From contig NZ_CP084265.1 of NCBI RefSeq assembly GCF_022879595.1, forward strand, positions 2,170,001-2,234,000: a stretch of DNA of 64,000 bases. Direction: 5' to 3'. The position numbers were made by a program, and so were the translations under genes. How positions within the stretch are numbered: the stretch's first letter is position 1; each line of letters starts with the position of its first letter. The notes under the pieces are model-generated. The model worked only from the letters and a program-made list of their open reading frames with translations. It had not been told where the DNA came from and made no database searches. This document shows, in pieces, positions 46,312 through 56,366 of the stretch. This DNA comes from Caballeronia sp. Lep1P3 (lineage in GTDB: Bacteria > Pseudomonadota > Gammaproteobacteria > Burkholderiales > Burkholderiaceae).

Positions 46312-49050
46312 ATGTCCAACACGACCGCACCGACCGCATCCGCTGTTATCCGCCGCGAGGACTACACGCCGCCTGCCTTTCTGATCGATTCGGTCGCGCT
46401 CGAGTTCGACCTCGTGCCGTCGCGCACGGTTGTCAAGAACACGATGCGCCTGCGCCGCAATCCCGACGCAACCGGCGACGCCGCCCGCCTCGAACTGATA
46501 GGCGAGCAGCTCGAATTCGTGAGCGCGGCGATCGACGGCGTGGCGCACGCGGATGTCCGTGTCAGCGAAAACGGCTTGTCTATCGGCAATATTCCCGGCG
46601 ATACATTCGAACTCGTCATCGAAAGCATCTGCAATCCGGAGCGCAACACCACGCTCTCGGGCCTTTATGTGTCGAGCGGCAACTTCTTCACGCAATGCGA
46701 GGCGGAAGGTTTCCGGCGCATCACGTATTTCCTCGACAGGCCGGACGTGATGGCCACCTACACCGTCACACTGCGCGCGGACAAGGCGGCGTATCCGGTG
46801 CTGCTCTCGAACGGCAATCTGATCGAGGAAGGCGAATTACCCGATGGCCGTCACTTCGCCAAATGGGAAGACCCGTTCAAGAAGCCGAGTTACCTTTTCG
46901 CGCTCGTCGCGGGCAAGCTCGTCGCGCTCGAGGAGCGCATCACGACCGGCTCGGGCAAGGAAAAGCTGCTGCAAGTCTGGGTCGAGGAACACGACATCGA
47001 CAAGACGCGCCACGCGATGGATTCGCTCATCCATTCGATTCGCTGGGACGAAACGCGCTTCGGGCTGGAGCTGGATCTCGACCGTTTCATGATCGTCGCG
47101 GTCGGCGATTTCAACATGGGCGCGATGGAGAACAAGGGCCTCAACATCTTCAATACGAAGTACGTGCTGGCAAACCCCGAAACCGCGACCGACACGGACT
47201 TCTCGAACATCGAGGCGGTGGTCGGCCACGAGTATTTCCATAATTGGACGGGCAACCGCGTCACCTGCCGCGACTGGTTCCAGTTGAGCCTGAAGGAAGG
47301 CCTGACCGTGTTCCGCGACCAGGAATTCTCCGCCGACATGGCCGCCGGCGACGCCGAAGGCGCGGCGAGCGCGGCCGCGCGCGCGACCAAGCGCATCGAG
47401 GACGTGCGCGTGCTGCGCCAGATGCAGTTCGCCGAGGACGCCGGCCCGATGGCGCATCCCGTGCGCCCGGAAAGCTACGTCGAGATCAACAATTTCTACA
47501 CGATGACCGTCTACGAGAAAGGCTCGGAAGTCGTGCGGATGTATCAGACGCTCTTCGGGCGCGACGGCTTCAGGCGCGGCATGGACCTCTACTTCCAGCG
47601 TCACGACGGCCAGGCCGTCACCTGCGACGACTTCCGTCAGGCGATGGCCGATGCGAACCATCGCGATCTCGCGCAGTACGAGCGCTGGTACAGCCAGGCA
47701 GGCACGCCGCGCGTGACGGTCCGCGCATCCTACGACGCCGCCGCGAAACGCTATACGCTCACGCTCGCGCAAGGCTACGGCGAGACATCGGAAGCCGCGC
47801 GCGTCACGCAGAAAGGCCCGCTGCTGATTCCGTTCGCGGTCGGTCTGATCGGCGCGAACGGCGCGGACCTGCCGCTGCGTCTCGAAGGCGAGAAGGAGCC
47901 GGGCGGCACGACGCGCGTGCTCGAATTCACCGAGCGCGAGCAGTCGTTCAGCTTCGTCGACGTGGAGGAAGCGCCGTTGCCGTCGCTTCTGCGCAATTTC
48001 TCGGCGCCGGTGATCGTCGAATTCGACTATACGAACGAGCAGCTCGCGTTTCTGCTCGCGCACGACAGCGACCCCTTCAATCGCTGGGAAGCCGGCCAGC
48101 GCCTTGCCACGCGCGAGCTGCTCGCGCTCGCCGGGCGCGCGGCGAAGGGCGCGGCGCTTTCCATCGACGACGAAGTGATCGCGGCATTCGCCCGCGTTCT
48201 CGACGACACGACGCTCACGCCCGCGTTCCGCGAACTCGCGCTGATGCTGCCGTCGGAAAGCTATCTCGCGGAGCAGATGGCCGTGTCCGATCCGGCCGCC
48301 GTCCACGCGGCGCGCGTGTTCATGAACCGCCGCCTCGCGTCGCAGTTGCGCGACAAGTGGCTCGCGCTCTACGAGGCGAACCGGACGCCGGGCGAATATC
48401 GTCCGACGCCGGAAGACGCGGGCAAGCGCGCGCTCAGGAACCTCGCCCTCGCCTATCTGAGCCAGCTCGACGATCCGGCCGATGCCGTGCGCCTCGCGCA
48501 GAAACAGTACGACGCCGCGAACAATATGACCGACCGCTCGGCGGCGCTTTCGGCGCTGCTGCTCGCGAGCGCCAATCCCAACGCCGACTCCGGCTCCGAC
48601 GCGAACGCCGCCGATGCCGCGCTCGAGGACTTCTACCGCCGCTTCGAGAAGGAAGCGCTCGTCGTCGACAAGTGGTTCGCGCTCCAGGCGACGCAGCGCG
48701 GCGGCCCGAAGCGCAACGTCATCGAGATCGTGCGCAAGCTGATGCAGCATCCCGCGTTCACGCTCAAGAACCCGAACCGCGCGCGCTCGCTGATTTTCAG
48801 CTTCTGCAGCGGCAACCCGGCGCAGTTCCATGCCGTCGATGGTTCCGGCTACGCGTTCTGGGCCGAACAGGTCATCGCGCTCGACGCGCTGAATCCGCAA
48901 GTCGCCGCGCGGCTCGCACGCGGGCTGGAAATGTGGCGGCGCTTCACGCCGGCCTTGCGCGAGAAAATGCACGCGGCGCTCACCGAAGTCGCGTCGAAGG
49001 CGAAATCGCGGGACGTGCGCGAAGTCGTGGAGAAGGCGCTCGCGGCGTAA
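46312..49050 (+). CDS. pepN: Aminopeptidase N
   Basis: M1 zinc aminopeptidase, cytoplasmic, 912 residues from the ATG at 46312. The exopeptidase motif GAMEN is at 270-274 and the zinc site HEYFH at 306-310 with NWTGNR after it. The long helical C-terminal domain ends with [15 protein letters not shown], as in bacterial PepN of about 870-900 residues. A frame extension to 46219 has no support. A 12-base-pair hairpin lies just downstream. Confidence 0.97.
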   Translation: MSNTTAPTASAVIRREDYTPPAFLIDSVALEFDLVPSRTVVKNTMRLRRNPDATGDAARLELIGEQLEFVSAAIDGVAHADVRVSENGLSIGNIPGDTFELVIESICNPERNTTLSGLYVSSGNFFTQCEAEGFRRITYFLDRPDVMATYTVTLRADKAAYPVLLSNGNLIEEGELPDGRHFAKWEDPFKKPSYLFALVAGKLVALEERITTGSGKEKLLQVWVEEHDIDKTRHAMDSLIHSIRWDETRFGLELDLDRFMIVAVGDFNMGAMENKGLNIFNTKYVLANPETATDTDFSNIEAVVGHEYFHNWTGNRVTCRDWFQLSLKEGLTVFRDQEFSADMAAGDAEGAASAAARATKRIEDVRVLRQMQFAEDAGPMAHPVRPESYVEINNFYTMTVYEKGSEVVRMYQTLFGRDGFRRGMDLYFQRHDGQAVTCDDFRQAMADANHRDLAQYERWYSQAGTPRVTVRASYDAAAKRYTLTLAQGYGETSEAARVTQKGPLLIPFAVGLIGANGADLPLRLEGEKEPGGTTRVLEFTEREQSFSFVDVEEAPLPSLLRNFSAPVIVEFDYTNEQLAFLLAHDSDPFNRWEAGQRLATRELLALAGRAAKGAALSIDDEVIAAFARVLDDTTLTPAFRELALMLPSESYLAEQMAVSDPAAVHAARVFMNRRLASQLRDKWLALYEANRTPGEYRPTPEDAGKRALRNLALAYLSQLDDPADAVRLAQKQYDAANNMTDRSAALSALLLASANPNADSGSDANAADAALEDFYRRFEKEALVVDKWFALQATQRGGPKRNVIEIVRKLMQHPAFTLKNPNRARSLIFSFCSGNPAQFHAVDGSGYAFWAEQVIALDALNPQVAARLARGLEMWRRFTPALREKMHAALTEVASKAKSRDVREVVEKALAA

Positions 49051-49083
49051 CCCTTGTTTCGTCGAGCTTTTTTGCCGCCCGGC

Positions 49084-49117
49084 GGCCGCCGCGCGACGCT
49101 CGCGCGGCGGCCGTTCT
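49084..49117 (+). terminator. Hairpin after pepN
   Basis: Perfect 12-base stem GGCCGCCGCGCG (49084-49095) / CGCGCGGCGGCC (49101-49112) with loop ACGCT. Only GTTCTT follows, so the T tract is weak. Confidence 0.65.
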
Positions 49118-49202
49118 TGCTTATGGCGGATGCCGTGACACGGGGGCGTCAGGTGCAACGGTTAGAATCGTGAATATTCGTCTAACGCTCACGGAGCCCA
49201 GC

Positions 49203-50222
<1,020 letters not shown>

Positions 50223-50231
50223 TTCAGCCTA

Positions 50232-50261
50232 TTGCCAAATCGGGAATGCGGTCGCTATAAT
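50232..50261 (+). promoter_or_regulatory. Promoter of tRNA-Thr
   Basis: TTGCCA at 50232-50237 and a consensus TATAAT at 50256-50261, 18 bases apart, with the tRNA starting at 50276. Confidence 0.7.
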
Positions 50262-50275
50262 CTTGTTTCTCTGAT

Positions 50276-50351
50276 GCCGGAATAGCTCAGACGGTAGAGC
50301 AGCGCATTCGTAATGCGAAGGTCGGGGGTTCGATTCCTCTTTCCGGCACCA
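50276..50351 (+). tRNA. tRNA-Thr (anticodon CGT)
   Basis: Acceptor GCCGGAA/TTCCGGC, anticodon loop TTCGTAA, T loop TTCGATT, discriminator A and an encoded CCA. The anticodon arm is the same as that of the E. coli threonine CGU tRNA. It reads ACG codons. Confidence 0.97.
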
Positions 50352-50370
50352 CATGATTCAGCACCAAACA

Positions 50371-50404
50371 AAAACCCGCGTTCATGCAAATGACGCGGGT
50401 TTTT
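50371..50404 (+). terminator. Terminator after tRNA-Thr
   Basis: Stem ACCCGCG (50374-50380) / CGCGGGT (50394-50400), preceded by four As and followed by Ts. Confidence 0.88.
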
Positions 50405-50948
50405 GCTTTCCTGTCGTTCAAGCTGCACGTCCTGTCTTTTCGCAACGCACCGAACGTTCGCTCGCCGCACAACGTTCGCTCGCGTTTCTGCGAAACAAGT
50501 TCGATCAACTTCCCTTCTCTTCGTGAATTGCCCTGTTGTGTGCGGTTTCGTACCCGACAAACGCTTTTTTGCTTCGCAGCAGGAAGCGTCAACGAAGGTT
50601 TCCCGGTATCGTTATACCTATAGAGGAAAGGTTGATTCTGCGATGCGCGCAGCCTCGCAGCCAGGCGCCACGCGGCTTCTGGGCCGTCAGCGAACTGGCT
50701 GCGGCGCGCAGTTTTTGCTAAAACTAAGGTAAAGGCGCAGAACTTCGAACCGCAATTTACCGACGTCAGTACGAACGATCATGCACGCTGCGTATCCGCG
50801 CGCATTTTGGCTCAAGCAGACGCACAGCCGATCCGATAACGCATAAAGCACAGGAATGAACGTTACGGTCGATGCAGTGCAACGGCGCAAACCACGCAGC
50901 GCGCATTGGCCAGCATGACAAATGTCGATGTCACCCGAGGAGAAAATC
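50405..50948. other. Gene-free region after tRNA-Thr with a long hairpin
   Basis: No supported protein gene. AACGTTCGCTCGC is repeated directly at 50453-50465 and 50471-50483. A palindrome GGTAT-CGTT-ATACC lies near 50606. A hairpin with arms GCAGCCAG (50657-50664) and CTGGCTGC (50695-50702), extended by GCGCGCAG, is followed by TTTTT. This may be a small RNA or stray terminator. Confidence 0.45.
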
Positions 50949-51098
50949 ATGGACGCTAAACCGACGAAGATCCCGACGCCCGACAAAGTGCATTGTCCGG
51001 ACCCGGAACCGGTGGCGGTCGAGTTCCTCGCAACCGAGCTGCCCGAGCATGTGCGCGCGTTCTTCGACGAACAGCGCAGGTCCGGTTCGATGAGCTGA
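50949..51098 (+). CDS. Small acidic protein of unknown function (49 residues)
   Basis: ATG at 50949 with GAGGAG six bases upstream, and stop TGA at 51096-51098. The product starts MDAKPTKIPTPDKVHCPDPE and ends FFDEQRRSGSMS, with a short helix-like middle (FLATELPEHVRAFFDEQ). It has no signal peptide or membrane segment. Composition is that of a real gene and the ribosome-binding site is strong, but I know no family. It stands alone between a tRNA and the chorismate mutase gene. Confidence 0.6.
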   Translation: MDAKPTKIPTPDKVHCPDPEPVAVEFLATELPEHVRAFFDEQRRSGSMS

Positions 51099-51347
51099 TC
51101 GCGCACGCGCTGACTCCGCTGACTCACTCCGCCGCCGTCGTGACAACGACGCCCGCTGCGCGCCGCGCGCACGGACTCCACAGTCCGCATCTGGCACACG
51201 CCACGATGCAGCGCGCGCGCTCGTCCTGAACCTGGAACGCAGCCGGGTCATCGCCCGGCTCGCCTCCGCTCTTCTTCTGCGCTTCGTTCCCTTCGATCGC
51301 CGGCAAGCGTGCGCTATGCTGCCGCTTTGCCTCGGAACGCCTCGACG

Positions 51348-51965
51348 ATGCATCCTTCATCGACCATTCAGCAACGATCGGGCCGCGCGTTGCGCGCATT
51401 GGCCGCCGCATCAGCGCTGCTCATCGCACTGACAACGCCCGCCCACGCCGACGGCGACGACACCGCCTTCACCAATCTGATCGCGCTGGTCTCGCAACGG
51501 CTTGCGCTCGCCGAGCCCGTCGCGCGCTGGAAATGGGCTCGCCATGAGCCGATCACCGACGCGCCCCGCGAAAACGCGCTGCTCGGACAGGTTCGCGAGC
51601 GGGCGCGCGCGACGCAGGTCGATCCCGAGTTCGCGCAACAGTTCTTCCAAGGTCAGATCGACGCGAGCAAGGACGTGCAGAACGCACTTTTCGCGAACTG
51701 GCGCGCGCTCAGGGCCGCGCCGGAAGGCACGCCGCCGGACCTCGCGAACGACACGCGCCCGAAACTCGACCGACTTACGCGCTCGCTCCTGAGCGCGCTC
51801 GCGCAAGTGGAACCGATCCGGCATGCCGACGATTGCCCGCTGCGCCTCGCGGACAGTCTCGCGCGATGGAAACACGTCACCCGCTACGACTCGTCGATGA
51901 ACGCGCCGCTCACGCGTGCGCTGTCGCATGTGTGCGCGAGCGGCGGCGTCGGCGCTATCGGCTGA
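51348..51965 (+). CDS. Secreted monofunctional chorismate mutase (AroQ-gamma type)
   Basis: 205 residues from the ATG at 51348. An N-terminal signal peptide (core ALRALAAASALLIAL) is cut after AHA, so the enzyme is periplasmic or secreted. The mutase core is all-helical: LVSQRLALAEPVARWKW, the active-site arginines in LLGQVRERARATQVDP, then FAQQFFQGQIDASKDVQNA. A C-terminal extension with one disulfide-capable cysteine pair (DDCPLRLAD, SHVCASG) is typical of the gamma class. It converts chorismate to prephenate outside the cytoplasm; the purpose there is unknown. It is convergent with the exonuclease gene. Confidence 0.9.
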   Translation: MHPSSTIQQRSGRALRALAAASALLIALTTPAHADGDDTAFTNLIALVSQRLALAEPVARWKWARHEPITDAPRENALLGQVRERARATQVDPEFAQQFFQGQIDASKDVQNALFANWRALRAAPEGTPPDLANDTRPKLDRLTRSLLSALAQVEPIRHADDCPLRLADSLARWKHVTRYDSSMNAPLTRALSHVCASGGVGAIG

Positions 51966-51966
51966 T

Positions 51967-53115
51967 TCAGAAGGCCGCGTGCGCCGGCGCGTCGAGCGTC
52001 AGGGGCGTGAACGCGAGCCCGCGCGCGAGACGCTCGGCCAGAATACGGTACGTGGCGAGATCGAACGACGCCGGATTCGCGCTCGCCGGGAGCGCGAGCG
52101 CATCGGACAACGCGGCGACGGTGCCGAGATACTGCCACCTGTCGATGACGTGAAACGCGCGCTCGCCGGTTGCGGCGTCGCGTTCCTCGATCGCGATGGC
52201 GCCCGCATGCAGCCACGGAGCGCCGCGCGCATCGCCGGGGCGCGACTTCGGCGCGCGGTTGAGCGCGGGCCGCACTGCCGCGGTCAGTTGCGCTTCGGCA
52301 AGCAGCGCGCCGATCTCGCCGCCCGTCGCCCTCCATTCGACGCGCCTCACGAGCGCGGCGAGGCGCAAATCCTTCGCGGAACGCCGCGGCCCGGTCAGAT
52401 GCGAGCGAACGCGCTGACGCAATCGCACGCTGCGGCCGACGTAGAGCGGTGCGTCGTCGTCGCCGTAAAACACGTAGACGCCGCAGCCGGCCGGAATACG
52501 CTCGATCGTCTCCTCGTCGATATGAGCCGCAAGCTGAAACCGGCGCATCACCCGCTCCACGTGCGCGCGGACTAGTTCCGGCGCGTGCGCGCGATGCAGG
52601 TGCTGCCAGAATTGCCACAGTAGATCGGCGTCCGCGAGCGCGCGATGCCGCGCGGACGGCACGAGCGCGTGCCGTTCCACGAGCGCATCGAGGCCGTGGC
52701 GCGTCTCGGCCGGATAGACCGCGCGCGAGAGCTGGACCGTGCAGAGCACGTCGGGTACGAAGCGCATGCCGATGCGCTTGAATTCGCCCTTCAGGAAACC
52801 GTGGTCGAAGTGCGCGTTATGCGCGACGAAGAGCCGCCCGTTCATCCGGTCGAGCAGATCGGCCGCGAGTTCCTCGAAAGTGGGCGCGTTGCGCACCATG
52901 GCGTCGTCGATGCCGGTCAGTTGCTGGACGAACGCGGGAATCGGCTTCTGCGGATTGACGAGCGACGTCCACTGCGAGACGCCCTGCGGCCCCGCCTCGA
53001 CGATCCCGATTTCGGTGATGCGATCGACGCCGAACGTGCCTCCGGTAGTTTCGAGATCGACGAAAACGAGCGGCGCGGGAGGCAGTGCGAGTTGAGCAGG
53101 AAGGTCGGCGTGCAT
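51967..53115 (-). CDS. DnaQ-like 3'-5' exonuclease fused to a GIY-YIG nuclease domain
   Basis: 382 residues from the ATG at 53115; an in-frame start at 53178 has no ribosome-binding site. Residues about 10-190 are a DEDDh exonuclease with Asp20 and Glu22 in FVDLETTG, HNAHFDHGFL and HRALADADLL. Residues about 215-300 are a GIY-YIG domain (GCGVYVFYGDDDAPLYVGRS) like UvrC and Cho. The remaining C-terminal part is uncharacterised. The layout suggests repair: incision by the Cho-like part and trimming by the exonuclease part. Such fusions exist in actinobacteria and proteobacteria. Confidence 0.9.
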   Translation of the reverse strand: MHADLPAQLALPPAPLVFVDLETTGGTFGVDRITEIGIVEAGPQGVSQWTSLVNPQKPIPAFVQQLTGIDDAMVRNAPTFEELAADLLDRMNGRLFVAHNAHFDHGFLKGEFKRIGMRFVPDVLCTVQLSRAVYPAETRHGLDALVERHALVPSARHRALADADLLWQFWQHLHRAHAPELVRAHVERVMRRFQLAAHIDEETIERIPAGCGVYVFYGDDDAPLYVGRSVRLRQRVRSHLTGPRRSAKDLRLAALVRRVEWRATGGEIGALLAEAQLTAAVRPALNRAPKSRPGDARGAPWLHAGAIAIEERDAATGERAFHVIDRWQYLGTVAALSDALALPASANPASFDLATYRILAERLARGLAFTPLTLDAPAHAAF

Positions 53116-54438
53116 CTTCAAAAGGCGGGGATTGCGGCGGATTCGATTGTCGTCCGACGGCGATTCGGGATTGCCCATTCTAACGCAGGCGGGTTTTGCC
53201 GGTGAGCGCGACGTGCGATTGTTCGCCGTGAATGTTTGCGCTCGCGGTATCGGTGGTTTCACGGATTCTCAATCGATTTATGCGGATTTAAGTCGTGCGG
53301 GATGCGCCTGTTTCGCATCGATATAAATGCGGTGTGCACGCAATCTGGGAAAACCCCGACCTTTATTTGCTCTTTACGGGGATTTTTGTCGTGCTAAGGC
53401 CGCGACGCAGAGCCGAGGCTTGAGACCGAGGGCCCGCGCGGCTGACCAGCGACGCGCCCGCGCGCGCTGGCCCGTGGCGCGCCGCCTGCAGGCGGGGGAG
53501 CGGGAAACGCTGTTCCCGAATCCGCGTTAGCAATGTTATTGATTTTGACGGCGGCTTTCGAAAGCGCGAACTGGATCTTATATATCTCAAAGTACATCGC
53601 TATTATCGCCGATAATTCCGGAATGCGTTCAAACGACGCGTATCAACTTGACTTGACCAATTGCACCGAAATAATCGGCGCACATAAGAACTTAATAGCC
53701 GGACACAGAGAGTCCCTCCACGAATATTTCATGCGCATTGAACGATTGCCCGCGCGAACCTTTAAAGATGTCGTCGCGGACTAATAAGGACTTAATCTCA
53801 CCGTTCACAATCAGCAAAATCCATTCTTTATGGCGGAAATCGTCGAACGAGTCGCATCTCGCGTCCGGGCACGCCGGCCCGCCATCAGCGCGCGCCCCGC
53901 CAGCAGCGGCTCTCGCCCCGTGCTCAAGGCGAAAAAAAAGCGCGACCGGGAAGTCGCGCTGACAAAGTTTGGAGATCTTTTCCGTCAACGAAAAAGTCTG
54001 CTTCGGAAAGCAGAAATGGCAGTATAGCCACTCGCGTCCGCAATAATTACCATTAGAACGCGCAAACTTCTTTTTCACAAATCTCAACAATCGACGCTTT
54101 GGGCATTCGCCGATTCCATACGCGCTTCTATCGTGTCGCACGAGCGCAACGCAGTTCTGTTGACACTGCGCTGCTTACGTCTTTATTCGCCCATAAACCT
54201 TTGTATATAAAGAAAAAACAGCGCGCATTCAATCATTGCTGATCGGAGAATGATTTATTGCGTAAAGTGGAACGTCCCATCTGTAACGCCGTCTTTACAC
54301 TTCGTCTGGTCCGGAAACAAATGTGTCGCGGTGTCACGGACACATTGCTCCTCGAACGCGCCCTCTCGCAGCGCGTCGCAGCGGGGTTTCCTCAAAGCCT
54401 GGGTTCCTTAGGCCCAATCTGCTCTCGGAGTTACAAAG
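53116..54438. other. 1.3 kb gap upstream of the porin gene
   Basis: Composition changes sharply here. A GC-rich, highly self-complementary block spans about 53395-53530 and includes a 14-base palindrome CCGCCTGCAGGCGG at 53482. A clearly AT-rich pocket follows to about 53830, then a small-RNA candidate at 53929-54016 and the porin leader. An 83-codon frame at 53533-53784 has no ribosome-binding site. A leftward 149-codon frame at 53692-54141 runs through the small RNA's terminator; neither is accepted as a gene. Perfect repeats ATGTGTC/GACACAT lie at 54321 and 54339. Confidence 0.55.
53929..54016 (-). ncRNA. Candidate small RNA upstream of the porin gene
   Basis: Read leftward: a -10-like TATACT (54021-54026), then a perfect seven-base hairpin TCTGCTT-TCCG-AAGCAGA (54014-53997). 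A U- and A-rich single-stranded stretch follows, then a perfect eight-base terminator stem AGCGCGAC/GTCGCGCT (53960-53939) with eight Ts. This is the standard build of an Hfq-type small RNA of about 85 bases. No gene lies upstream on this strand to need the terminator. The -35 region is poor and no family was recognised. Confidence 0.55.
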
Positions 54439-55590
54439 ATGAAAAAGACTCTCATGGTCGCCGCCCTCACGGGCGTTTTCGCTACCGCCGCCCATGCGCA
54501 AAGCAGCGTCACGCTGTACGGCCTGATCGATGCGGGCATCACCTACACGAACAACCAGGGTGGCCACAGCAACTGGAAAGAGACGAGCGGCTCGGTGAAC
54601 GGCAGCCGTTGGGGCTTGCGCGGCGCTGAGGACCTCGGCGGCGGCCTGAAGGCAATCTTCACGTTGGAAAACGGCTTCAGCATCGCGAACGGCACGCTGG
54701 GTCAAGGTGGTCGCGAGTTCGGCCGTCAGGCTTTCGTCGGTCTGTCGAGCAACCAGTTCGGCGCAGTGACCCTCGGCCGTCAATATGACTCCGTGGTCGA
54801 CTTCCTCGGGCCTCTGGCTCTGACGGGCACGCAATACGGCGGCACGCAGTTCGCTCACCCGTTCGACAACGACAACCTCGACAACACGTTCCGCGTCAAC
54901 AACTCGGTCAAGTACACGAGCGCGAACTACGCCGGCTTCAAGCTCGGCGCGCAGTACGGCTTCTCGAACGCAGCGGGCGGCTTCTCGAACAACCGCGAAT
55001 ACAGCGTCGGCGCATCGTATAACTACGGTCCGTTGAACATCGCGGGCGCTTACCTGCAACTGAACAACACGCAGACGACGCCGGCAGGCGCGGCGCTGAA
55101 CACGAACGGCGCAGTCGCCGGCGACGCTCCGTTCGCGGCCGGCCGTCAGCGCATCTTCGGCGGCGGCATCAGCTACGCATTCGGCCCGGCGACGGTTGGC
55201 TTCGTGTTCACGCAGACGATGCTCGACGACGCGACGTTCATCACGCCGGCTGGCACGCAGAGCGGCGCGGCAGCTCCCCTCAGCAACGGCCACGTTCGCT
55301 TCACGAACTACGAAGTCAACGGCCGTTACAACCTGACGCCGGCTCTGTCGCTCGCAGCGAACTACACGTACACGAACAGCCGTATCGACGGCGTGGCGCC
55401 GAAGTGGCACCAGGTCGACCTGCAAACGGCATACGCGCTGTCGAAGCGTACCGACGTGTACCTGCAGGGCGAGTACCAGCACGTGACCGGCACGGACGGC
55501 ACGAATCTGGGCGCGACGATCAACGGCGTGGGCGTTTCGTCGACGTCGAATCAGGTCTCGGCAACGGTTGGCGTTCGTCACCGCTTCTAA
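54439..55590 (+). CDS. General porin (Burkholderia OmpC-like, Porin_4 family)
   Basis: Outer-membrane trimeric porin, 383 residues. The signal peptide MKKTLMVAALTGVFATAAHA is followed by QSSVTLYGLIDAGI, the family's standard first strand. Alternating strands and the loop after FGRQAFVGLS follow, and the protein ends in the outer-membrane C-terminal signature GVRHRF with terminal phenylalanine. A Shine-Dalgarno GGAG lies nine bases upstream. Codon use is markedly biased to C-ending codons, as in highly expressed genes. The long leader and the divergent small-RNA candidate suggest post-transcriptional control. Confidence 0.96.
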   Translation: MKKTLMVAALTGVFATAAHAQSSVTLYGLIDAGITYTNNQGGHSNWKETSGSVNGSRWGLRGAEDLGGGLKAIFTLENGFSIANGTLGQGGREFGRQAFVGLSSNQFGAVTLGRQYDSVVDFLGPLALTGTQYGGTQFAHPFDNDNLDNTFRVNNSVKYTSANYAGFKLGAQYGFSNAAGGFSNNREYSVGASYNYGPLNIAGAYLQLNNTQTTPAGAALNTNGAVAGDAPFAAGRQRIFGGGISYAFGPATVGFVFTQTMLDDATFITPAGTQSGAAAPLSNGHVRFTNYEVNGRYNLTPALSLAANYTYTNSRIDGVAPKWHQVDLQTAYALSKRTDVYLQGEYQHVTGTDGTNLGATINGVGVSSTSNQVSATVGVRHRF

Positions 55591-55616
55591 GCCGCAACCG
55601 CGATTCAGTTGTGCAA

Positions 55617-55642
55617 AAGCCGCTCTTCGGAGCGGCTTTTTT
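55617..55642. terminator. Terminator between porin and greB
   Basis: Stem AAGCCGCTC (55617-55625) / GAGCGGCTT (55630-55638) with tetraloop TTCG, six Ts to the right and four As to the left. It is strong for the porin and weaker for the convergent greB. Confidence 0.92.
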
Positions 55643-55668
55643 CATTTCTACGCCTGGAAACGCATCCA

Positions 55669-56220
55669 TCAACGCGGATAGCGCACGTCCAGGATGTCGA
55701 TGTGCTGCACGCCGGCAGGCGTATGCAGCGGCACCGTATCGCCGACTCTCGCCTTCAGGAGCGCACGCGCTACCGGAGAAATCCAGCTGACGTGCCCGCG
55801 ATCGAGATCCACTTCATCGATGCCGACGATCGTCACCGTATGCACGATGCCGTCGTCGCCCGCGTAATCGACCGTCGCGCCGAAGAAGACCTGATCGACG
55901 TTCTCCTGCTTGCGCGCATCCACGACTTCCGCGAGGTCGAGGCGCTTCGTGAGGAACCGTATGCGCCGGTCGATCTCGCGCAGCCGGCGCTTGCCATAGA
56001 TGTAGTCGCCGTTCTCCGAGCGGTCTCCGTTCGACGCCGCCCACGACACGAGCTTGACCACTTCTGGGCGCTCCGTGTCGAGCAGTTGCAACAGTTCGTC
56101 ACGCAAGCGCTGATGGCCCGCAGGCGTGATGTAGTTCTTCGCGCCGGCCGGCACGTCCGGCTGGGCCAGTTCGAGGTCGTCGTCGCTCTCGTCCGATTCT
56201 TTGACAAATGCCTTGTTCAT
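55669..56220 (-). CDS. greB: Transcription elongation factor GreB
   Basis: 183 residues. The N-terminus is acidic and variable, then ITPAGHQRLRDELLQLL starts the coiled coil. NGDRSENGDYIYGKRRLREIDRR is the tip and basic patch that separates GreB from GreA. The FKBP-like C-terminal domain has DQVFFGATVDY and SWISPVARALLKARVGD. It rescues backtracked RNA polymerase by stimulating transcript cleavage. It often neighbours spoT and rpoZ, as here. Confidence 0.96.
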   Translation of the reverse strand: MNKAFVKESDESDDDLELAQPDVPAGAKNYITPAGHQRLRDELLQLLDTERPEVVKLVSWAASNGDRSENGDYIYGKRRLREIDRRIRFLTKRLDLAEVVDARKQENVDQVFFGATVDYAGDDGIVHTVTIVGIDEVDLDRGHVSWISPVARALLKARVGDTVPLHTPAGVQHIDILDVRYPR

Positions 56221-56347
56221 GGTGAAGCTCGATTCCTGTATTCGCGCCAGGCGCGAGAGAAGATTGCTGCCGCAAAGTTACCACGCCGCCTCAACCAGGC
56301 AGCGATATTTCAGTGAACGCCCCTTCCTTTTTCAAACGAGCTTGGCT

Positions 56348-56353
56348 ATAATT
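56348..56353 (+). promoter_or_regulatory. -10 box of the first tRNA-Arg
   Basis: Consensus TATAAT, 13 bases before the tRNA. The -35 region is pyrimidine-rich and unclear. Confidence 0.55.
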
Positions 56354-56366
56354 CCGCTTCTGCGTG

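Noticed and set aside
46837..49158. 773-codon leftward open frame opposite pepN
   Set aside because: Antisense shadow of PepN, which has intact GAMEN and HEYFH motifs.
53533..53784. 83-codon rightward frame in the AT-rich pocket
   Set aside because: No ribosome-binding site at either possible start and no family resemblance.
53692..54141. 149-codon leftward frame with a Crp-like sounding tail (NGEIKSLLVRDD)
   Set aside because: It crosses the strong terminator of the small-RNA candidate and lacks recognisable full domains; similarity to cyclic-nucleotide-binding regulators is too weak to claim.
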